In this document: in pieces, positions 57,080-64,000 of the stretch
Numbering within the stretch: the stretch's first letter is position 1
Layout of the letters: each line of letters begins with the position of its first letter
Source of the DNA: Acanthaster planci
Taxonomy: Eukaryota; Echinodermata; Asteroidea; Valvatida; Acanthasteridae
Length of the DNA stretch: 64,000 bases
Direction: 5' to 3'
NCBI RefSeq assembly: GCF_001949145.1
Contig: NW_019091609.1
Location: 129,964-193,963 of the forward strand
The notes under the pieces: model-generated
Databases searched by the model: none
Told to the model about the DNA's origin: nothing
The model's input: the letters and a program-made list of their open reading frames with translations, nothing else
Program-made: the position numbers and the translations under genes

Positions 57080-58920
57080 GATCAAGTCCAGTCATCGGTG
57101 TCTGTTAGTCGGCTAATAAAATCTGCTTGTTCATTGTCCTTTCTCGGTATCCATTGTACCTCCAATAAAATGCTGTTACTTAGGCAACATTGGAAAATCT
57201 GTTGGGATAAACACTGTAGTTTGTTTTTCATGCTGCCTACCTCGATGATATAAGCAGCAGACTGTGAATCTGTAAAAACTTTTAGTTTGGAATTTTGGAC
57301 CAGAGGTATAAAGGAGTTTATTGCAAATAAGATCGTATTCAACTCTCGCCATGTCAATGATTTAAGAGATACCTCCTCGGTCCATAATTTTTGAGCTATG
57401 TAAATGTCAGTTCATACTATGGCACCTGACCCCAGATTACTCGCGTCACAACAAACTAATTTCTGCATCTAACGCTGAGACTACCTACATGAACTTTCCA
57501 AAACAAGTGTCAGATCAGCACTAATCATCCAATCAAATAATCTCATCTTCATGTGTACCCCGAGCTATTGCTATTTGACAATTTCTCGTCATCAACCTAG
57601 TGATAAGATTTCTGAAATCATATCAGAAATCTTTTGTATCCTCCTCTCAGAAACTTTCAGAGTGCCCAATGATGTGTCCCAGATCATTCCTAACCATTCT
57701 ACATTTGTTGATGGATCCCACTTGGATTTATTTATATTGTAAGTAAAGCCTGCTCTCATTAGATCAACAAGAACATGTTTGGAGATTTGTTTGGCTATGT
57801 CAAGATCTGCTTCTGGTTCAGTATAGTTTCGTGAAACTACCACAAACCCATCATCCAAATGCAATGCAATAAATATGCCGGCGGATCGCCAGTGTGTAAC
57901 AAGAGGTTTTAGAGCTTTGGTGAAAATCAAAGGAGCAGAAGTAAGGCCAAAAGGGAGAACGTTAAATTCAAAATATCTAGTTACACCGTTGATATTACAA
58001 GAAAATCCCAAGTATTTATGAAATTCTGGTGAAATATCTATATGATGATAACCAGACTTTAAATCAAAGGTAAACATAAAAGCTCCATTGGATAAATATT
58101 GCATCGCCACTTTCCTATCATGCATTTTGAAATGTTGCTTAACTAAGTACTTAGATCGAGTATTACCCTCTTTTCTCCCGTTGTTTGTATAGAGACCGAT
58201 AAAGGACTAATAGCATAAGGTGGATATGCAACTTCATTATTACACCCTAATGACAAAAGTTCTAAAATAGAATTCATGACGAATGAATATTCATTAAAGG
58301 CTGAAAGATTATTTTTAAAGGTCATAGGAGGAGGAATATCTGTGAAAGGAATTCGATAGCCCTGGTTGATTATGGACATTATGAACTGTGAACTAACGAT
58401 ATTGGACCAAAAGGCACTGTGTTTTTTTAGCTTTCCTTAGATTGACCAAAGACAGCATGTTAGTCAATCGGTTTCGACAGTACTGTAATCGCAATTTACC
58501 TGGAAAACATCTCTGAATCTATCTGTTAAATCCTGATACTCTAGAATTCCACGACTATTGAGCTGTAGCTCATTCAGGGGCGACTGCTGTACTGGAAGCT
58601 GAACCGAAACTGCCGGAGGAAGTAGCCGATTCTGGCCGTGGACCGGGCAGGATGTACCATTACTGGTAGGCATCCTCCAGGGTTCGCTTCTGGGATGGAA
58701 GTTGTAATAACCAACAGAGGGGCTTGGTGAGGCTCTGGGTTTGATTTTGTTGCCAAACGAAGGATTTGTGAAAAACAGGCAGTACCAGGCCTGGTGGCCT
58801 TGCATTCCACAACTGAAGCAGAGGTTCGGCATGCCTGTGAATAGAAGAGATTTAAACAATGAGTAAAAGAAAACTATAAAGCGTACACATAGGGTGGGCG
58901 GGAGGGAAAGCCGGACCACG
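57080..58920 (-). mobile_element. DIRS-like retrotransposon, zinc knuckle-RT-RNase H part (fossil)
   Basis: On the - strand, from 58919 downward: a zinc knuckle (CFSCGMQGHQAWYC), a linker, then RT with NQGYRIPFTDIPPP, FTFDLKSGYHHIDISPE, VLPFGLTSAPLIFTKALKPL and the catalytic-box region LHLDDGFVVV. RNase H follows with LTWRELNTILFAINSF, LKVFTDSQSAAYIIEV and RKDNEQADFISRL. This set is that of DIRS-group elements, where a tyrosine recombinase should follow. Here it is missing, so the element is truncated. Broken, with about five breaks. The recombinase fossil at 32.7-33.8 kb belongs to a similar group but is a separate insertion, because a TRIM37 exon lies between. Confidence 0.78.
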
Positions 58921-59655
58921 ATAACCTGAAGTGGGAAATCTAGTGTAGCACTCTCATATAGAGCTACATTGAAAGGAGGTTATGTAACCATTGTACGATA
59001 CTCGTGGAAGAATGCGGGCAGTTGATCACCCAACCGAATAAAACTACATTTCATCACCACAGCTTCTGGCTACCGGCTAGGGCTATCCAACCAGGGTGCT
59101 TCTGTCACAGCTTCCCAGTGCCTCGGCCCACTTCAGCCTATCACGACCTGCATTCTGGACATTCTGCTGATGTTGCGGGTTTTAAGGTTCTTCCTTCAGG
59201 TTTTAGGGCTTGATCACCTGCACATAAGAAGCATGCACACTAATCGTCTTCCGCGGGGTTCAAATTAAAAATCTTGCTCTACACCTAAGCAAGATGCATG
59301 TATTTCTTCATCTCATTTGATGACGGCGGTCTGTTCCCTTGGAGATGCTGTCCACTTTAGTCAGCCGCCTCAAGTCAACCTCCCGGCAACTGCCCTTAAC
59401 CTGAATCCTAGCGTGAGGATCTCCATCCGGATCCTCACCCAGATTTGTAACCATCTCCACTTCCGACTTCCAGCTTCATTTCTGGCTTCACATTCGGCTC
59501 CGTCAATCCATCCAATACAGAAACGCCCATTCATTTTATTTTTGAATTGAATTTGCGCTTAATAAATTCATTCAATAATAATTCTTTAACTTATCCGAGT
59601 ACAACTGCACTGTGAAAAGGTTGGTCAACTTTTGGTTGATATTTTACCCAATGTC
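58921..59655. other. Stretch between the DIRS-like fossil and the palindrome
   Basis: A moderately GC-rich sequence with open frames on the + strand (59004-59213, 59317-59550) lacking known domains. It may contain the leader of the DIRS-like element. Nothing decisive. Confidence 0.3.
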
Positions 59656-59657
59656 GG

Positions 59658-59959
59658 CAACTTTAACCAAGGTTGCACAAATAACGAAAGCCCAACACTG
59701 TTTGACCGATTCTTTTTCTTTACAGTGTGGTGACGTTTCTTGTCCAGGCTTATGCCTCTGCCTTAATCTGTCCACTTTTTGAGGCATCCACATGTACAGG
59801 AGTTACACATGTAACTCCTGTACATGTGGATGCCTCAAAAAGTGGACAGATTAAGGCAGAGGCATAAGCCTGGACAAGAAACGTCACCACACTGTAAAGA
59901 AAAAGAATCGGTCAAACAGTGTTGGGCTTTCGTTATTTGTGCAACCTTGGTTAAAGTTG
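59658..59959. repeat. Perfect giant palindrome, two arms of about 150 bp
   Basis: The left arm starts CAACTTTAACCAAGGTTGCA and the right arm ends TGCAACCTTGGTTAAAGTTG. By eye the arms are identical inverse complements along their whole length, with the symmetry centre between 59808 and 59809 (AGTTAC-ACAT-GTAACT, a loop of at most four bases). The right flank then repeats GCAACCTTGGTTAAA once more (59961-59975). No coding sequence. It may be a fold-back element, a recent inverted duplication, or an assembly fold-back artefact. Confidence 0.92.
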
Positions 59960-60384
59960 TGCAACCTTGGTTAAACATGTATATTCTACTGGGCCACCTT
60001 ACGTCATTTGCTCTATACATGTATACGGCCCGTGTACATGTATACTAGTGAATGCGAGTCTGGGTCACACATGCATAACCCATGATTGATTACTTTTGAA
60101 CACAAACTTGATAATTTTAATTTAACCTTAGTACTGTTTGTATTCTGTACTTTCAAATATTCTTTGTATTAGTTTGTATTGTTTTGTACTTTCAATTATT
60201 CTTTATTCTTTAGTCTCATTGTACCTCTTGTATATTTATCTGATTTTTAACTGTTTCAGTGTTTCAGCGAAACAGCTTTGTTTTTGCTAATTTTTTTTCC
60301 TTTTTTTCTTTTTAGCTGCTTCATACGGAGCCCCTAAAGGGACTTCCGACGAAAACAAACTCTGTAACAGAATAAAATTTCAAA

Positions 60385-60800
60385 AATTTTTTCGTGTGCA
60401 CAAAATCATTTTGTTCGCACGAATTCATTTCGTACACACGAAATAAATTATTTCATGTGTACGAAATCATTTCGATTGCTCAAAATCATTTTGTTTGCAC
60501 AAAATCGTTTATTTCGTGCGCTCAAAATAATTTATTTCGTGCGCTCAAAATCATTTCGTTCGCATGAAATCATTTCGTTCGCACAAAATAATTTATATAA
60601 TGTGTAGGGCCTACGAAATCATTTCGTTTGCTCGGAATCATTTCGTTTGCACGAAATCATTTATTTCGTGCGCTCAAAATAATTTATTTCGTGCGCTCGA
60701 AATCATTTCGTTTGCACGCAATCGTTTCGTCTACTCGAAATAATTTATTTCGTTCACACAAAATCATTTCGTTCACACGAAATCGTTTCGGTCAAGTGAG
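60385..60800. repeat. Array of about 20-bp palindromic units, CGAAATCATTTCGTTCGCAC
   Basis: Roughly 20 units in which an A/T core (AAATCATTT or AAATAATTTATTT) is flanked by CG-ended words (CGAAA, TTTCG), separated by TGCGC, TTCGCA or TGCTC. Units alternate in polarity, so long hairpins are possible. Interrupted once by TGTGTAGGGCC near 60600. Confidence 0.85.
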
Positions 60801-61308
60801 ACAGGACACATCTGTAAGATAAGATTCCTTTTTAACGTCCGGTTTTATGCATATTACCATCTTGTTGGGTTTTCTAAGTGGAATTTAGAGCCCCTGGTAC
60901 CACACAGAGGAACACTTTAGGCTTAACAGAGCTACGAACAAGACCTGATCCTTAACTTAAGGTATGATTTTTAGGGTATGTCACTGCGTATATGTATGCA
61001 GAAAATCTATGTCGGTTGAAAAGGCTCTGGTTTTCAGGATCGAGCACATCGTTGACGATGGGAATACTACAGTTTTTGCCAATGAAAACAGTGTTCAAAT
61101 TTCTAGAAACTTAGAATATATTTTAACAAGAGGAGGTTTGTTGAGTTGTGGTCTTGGTTAGTGACATGTTTTAAATTCTTGTATAACGTGCCCTCATAAA
61201 AAAATGTTTCGAATGCTAATATAGGAACGGTGTGCTCTCGTACACAATTACCGTTCAAAACAACGAGGCCAAGTAATTTTGTTTTAATTGTGTCATCTGT
61301 TTGTAGAT
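60801..61308. other. Leader region before the integrase-core gene
   Basis: A 65-codon frame at 60964-61161 (KALVFRIEHIVDDGNTTVFA) has no known domain. It could be a 5' exon or leader of the next gene; no clear donor is seen. Confidence 0.3.
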
Positions 61309-62138
61309 GAATGGACAAGGAGGATAGAGATAATCTGATCCATCTGTATCACAACATGGGAATGTTATACAAAGATATTGTTTCTGCATTGTGTTCAGAG
61401 CACAGGATATTCCTGTCACTGAGACATTTAAAAATGCATCCTTAAAGCAAATGGCCTATTTCGAAGAAATGGATATAGTGCCATAGGGGAAGTCGTTGAC
61501 TTTATCCACAGTCAGTTGAAACAGTCTGGTCAGCTGCATGGATACAGGTGGGTGTTTCAGAAGTTGAAGGATAGAGGTCTGTGCTGCAAAAAGGAAGACG
61601 TGAGGACGATCTTACGAGTACTGAACCCAGATGTTGTACAGCAGAGAAGACGAAGAAGACTCCAGCGACGCACATACTTCTCGAAAGGGCCCAATTACAT
61701 TTGGCACCTCGATTCATATGACAAGTTGAAACGGTTTGGATTTTGTATAAATGGCTGCATAGACGGCTTCTCACGTCTCGTGTTATGGATCAATGTTTAC
61801 AAAACAAGCAATGACCCTAGAATCATTGGCGGTTACTACCTTGAAACTATAAAAGCCTTGGGCGGCTGTCCCCGGGTTTGGGAAGTGACTTTGGAACTGA
61901 CAATACCCTCGTGGGGAGGTTCCAACGCTTTCTGAGGCGTAATGGGACCGGGCCAGTCGAGCATGATACAGGGAGCAAGCACCAGCAACCAGAGAATCGA
62001 GTACTGGTGGTCTTTCTTCAGAAAGGAATGCTCCAATTTCTGGATCGAGATATTATCTCAGTTGGAAGCAGATGGGTTATTCAGTGGCACATTTGTGGAT
62101 GTTAGCCTACTTCAATATTGTTTCATGCATTAGTACAG
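61309..62138 (+). pseudogene. Integrase-core (DDE) gene, exon 1
   Basis: Starts MDKEDRDNLIHLYHNMGMLY, an HTH-like N-terminus of a multi-copy animal family with a retroviral-integrase-like core but no RT or gag partner. The second helix region reads QLHGYRWVFQKLKDRGLCCK. The core opens with FSKGPNYIWHLDSYDKLKRF (first Asp in HLDSYD), then GCIDGFSRLVLWINVYKTSN, a DFGTDN block with the second Asp, and NQRIEYWWSFFRKEC with the catalytic Glu. The copy is broken in several places, so no intact protein can be made. It looks like a DNA-transposon-type or domesticated integrase gene; it may also be an inactive relic of a Ginger-like element. Confidence 0.72.
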
Positions 62139-62334
62139 GTAAGTGGTCATTCAAATTATAGTGTAATTTGAATTGTTGCAGAAGTCATGATAATTATTCT
62201 TGAACAAAGTCAGTTTTGACGACTGGCCAATGCAGATAATTTGCAATGGGGGCATACTAATTGCTATAAATTATAAGTGCCCATTAAATATGAGTACATG
62301 TAGTAACAAGTTCATTATCTTTTTTTCCAACCAG
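62139..62334 (+). other. Intron of the integrase-core gene
   Basis: Donor CAG|GTAAGTGG and acceptor TTTTTTTCCAACCAG at the place where I remember the family having an intron. The 196-bp size is ordinary. Confidence 0.55.
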
Positions 62335-62670
62335 GATGATGTGGATGACATGATTCAGACATGGAATAATCACCTCATCAGACCTCGGAGGAATAAAAGA
62401 TCGCCCAGTGGACGGCCATGTGTTATGTATAACCTTCCCTCCTTGTTCCTAACACAAGACTATTTGTGTCTTGTGTCAGATAATGAAGTTACTGCATGTG
62501 CTGAAGAATGTCTGTTCAGAGAATCCATACCATGTGAACATGACATGTATGAACTATGCACGATCACTGCTAGAGAACTAGGTTTGCATCATCCATTGCA
62601 CACTGGAGAAGCACTGGATACCTATGTTCAACTTCGCGGCATCCTGTACACGCACATCGATGCTGAATAA
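62335..62670 (+). pseudogene. Integrase-core gene, exon 2 (C-terminal domain)
   Basis: Reads DDVDDMIQTWNNHLIRPRRN, then RPCVMYNLPSLFLTQDYLCL and ELGLHHPLHTGEALDTYVQL, matching the family's conserved C-terminal domain of unknown function. The frame is open to the stop near 62668. An AATAAA-type word (AAAATAAAC) lies about 15 bp after the stop. Kept more intact than exon 1. Confidence 0.65.
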
Positions 62671-62699
62671 GATTTGAAAATAAACTTGAAATTAAAGTG

Positions 62700-63984
62700 A
62701 AAACAATCAGAGGAAATACTCTCAAGCCTTCCTTGACTATTTGAATGCTAATTAAAAGCCTGATTTTCACTTCTTAAATATGTGTATTTGATTCCTGGGA
62801 GGTTAAGGTTTGTTCATTCCTGACTGTACATCGTGAAGCACCTCTGTTGAGATTTATAAAAGGTGTCAAACTACCGTGAGGTTAGCCTGCTGAGCAGTAT
62901 TCATTGTGAAAACAATAAAGCCTCCTGATGCTTACTTGAATGTGTTTTGTATATCATGAACAAAATGGACTGGAAACAAAATGATATAAGGCCTCCACAT
63001 TAAGTATTCTTCAACTCTTATTTTATATTTTCTTTTGAAGACACCACTGAAGAACAGTCAAGCAGAACTCTTCAATCACATAAAGCATTAACAAATAACA
63101 GACACAACTTGGAAATCCGGTTTCTTTTTCTTTGGTCATTGGTGGTCTTCCTCAGTTCCTGCAAGTCATGTCTTTGCTAATAATGTGAATATATGTCAAC
63201 GAATTAACTGTAACGCAACTTTTTATTGCCATCAGCAAATAATCCCCAAAGGGTAACAACATGAATAAAAAAATAAATAATGAATGTAACTAAAAGTATT
63301 TGTTGCTGCTCTAAAAATTTAGGAGGTTTGTGCTCTCAATGTCCACAATAAATGTCAACCTGCATTTCTTCATTTTATGCATACAGAATCCAATACTGTT
63401 GGTGTAAAACTCAACGGTTGAAAGTTGAACTCATTTTGGGAAATTGAATGACCATCATGTACTACCTTGATCTGCAGAGCAATTCCAGAACATCCAGTAA
63501 TATCGAGGTGTGGTCTTCTTAAATAAACACTGTATTTCAGATACGCTAGATATACTATAGGGTTGATCTAATATTGCCCAAATCAAATTGGCTATAGCTT
63601 AATTTATTCTCGTCACCATCATAATTAAATTAACGACCATAACAATTGTTTTCAGTAAAACTATAACGCAACTGAATAACTATAACTACTTAACTTCTGA
63701 AACATTGAACAGGTATATGAACAGGCACAGCTTGTTGAGTGTGTGTCATGCTAATTCGGTGCCTTTATCACTTTTCCACAGAATGATGCAATGGATCAAA
63801 AATGATTTATAAAAAAATAAATATCAAGTAAAAGAAACTTTACCACACAGTACATTCCTAGAGCAAATGCATGAACAAAAAGAGAAGGGTAAATAGATAA
63901 ATGCAAAAGTGTCCCGTTGTCAATGTCCAATTGTGATGTCTCACACTGAAGTTACCATACAAAATTTCCTGAAAACAGTCTTTC
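62700..63984. other. Right-end sequence, nothing recognised
   Basis: A/T-rich with an ACAATAAAG near 62913, and no frame with a recognisable domain. The next TRIM37 exon was not found. Confidence 0.4.
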
Positions 63985-64000
63985 AGAGTTTCACCACCTA

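Noticed and set aside
32690-58920. Idea that the recombinase at 33 kb and the RT/RNase H piece at 57-59 kb are halves of one DIRS-like element.
   Set aside because: A TRIM37 exon and many unrelated elements lie between; two insertions are simpler.
60385-60800. Regular short repeats resembling a CRISPR array.
   Set aside because: Units are palindromic and contiguous without unique spacers, and the context is an animal genome.

Overview
The window reads as intron sequence from a marine invertebrate animal. The evidence is host exons with canonical GT-AG junctions, long AT-rich non-coding stretches, a strong excess of the palindrome TACATGTA, and a repeat load (Polinton/adintovirus-like, DIRS/Ngaro-like, LINE, pogo and several DDE transposon families) typical of amphioxus, hemichordates, echinoderms, brachiopods or cnidarians. 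I cannot fix the phylum from sequence alone.

The host backbone is one gene on the + strand. Two exons of a TRIM37 orthologue are recognisable, at 13361-13480 (linker after the RING finger) and 39344-39431 (first part of the B-box). Their phases match, so the 25.9 kb between them is one intron. The first 13.3 kb is probably the preceding intron and the last 24.5 kb the following one; RING, coiled-coil and TRAF exons were not found and probably lie outside. A second, nested gene on the same strand (about 24.85-26.6 kb) has a C-terminal BEN domain and at least two exons.

Layout: 1-6.4 kb, partial broken Polinton/adintovirus-like fossil (capsid C-terminus, packaging ATPase remnant, HNH-type protein, and a convergent cluster). 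6.5-9.1 kb, broken Ngaro/DIRS-like element. 10.2-13 kb, about 145-bp tandem satellite carrying TGACGTCA. 13.4 kb, TRIM37 exon. 14.4-16.1 kb, a 109-bp direct repeat around an assembly gap. 21.9-22.8 kb, DDE transposase with a C2H2 tail. 24.4-26.6 kb, BEN gene. 28.5-31.2 kb, pogo transposon with an antisense HIRAN-like ORF. 32.2-33.8 kb, tyrosine-recombinase fossil. 36.2-37.4 kb, the satellite in opposite orientation. 39.3 kb, TRIM37 exon with a LINE beside it. 40-46 kb, SINE, MITE, minisatellite and LINE pieces. 48.6 kb, a second C2H2-tailed transposase fragment. 51.7-54.3 kb, a large DDE-type transposon gene. 57.1-58.9 kb, DIRS-like RT/RNase H fossil. 59.66-59.96 kb, a perfect 300-bp palindrome. 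60.4-60.8 kb, a palindromic short-unit array. 61.3-62.7 kb, an integrase-core gene.

The elements do not work together. They are independent insertions of different ages in very large TRIM37 introns, and nearly all coding pieces are broken. The best candidates for something not routinely described are the perfect palindrome, the CRE-like satellite family present in both orientations, the HIRAN-like ORF inside a pogo element, the SGNH-like ORFs beside two tyrosine-recombinase elements, and the nested BEN gene with its internal 24-residue repeats.
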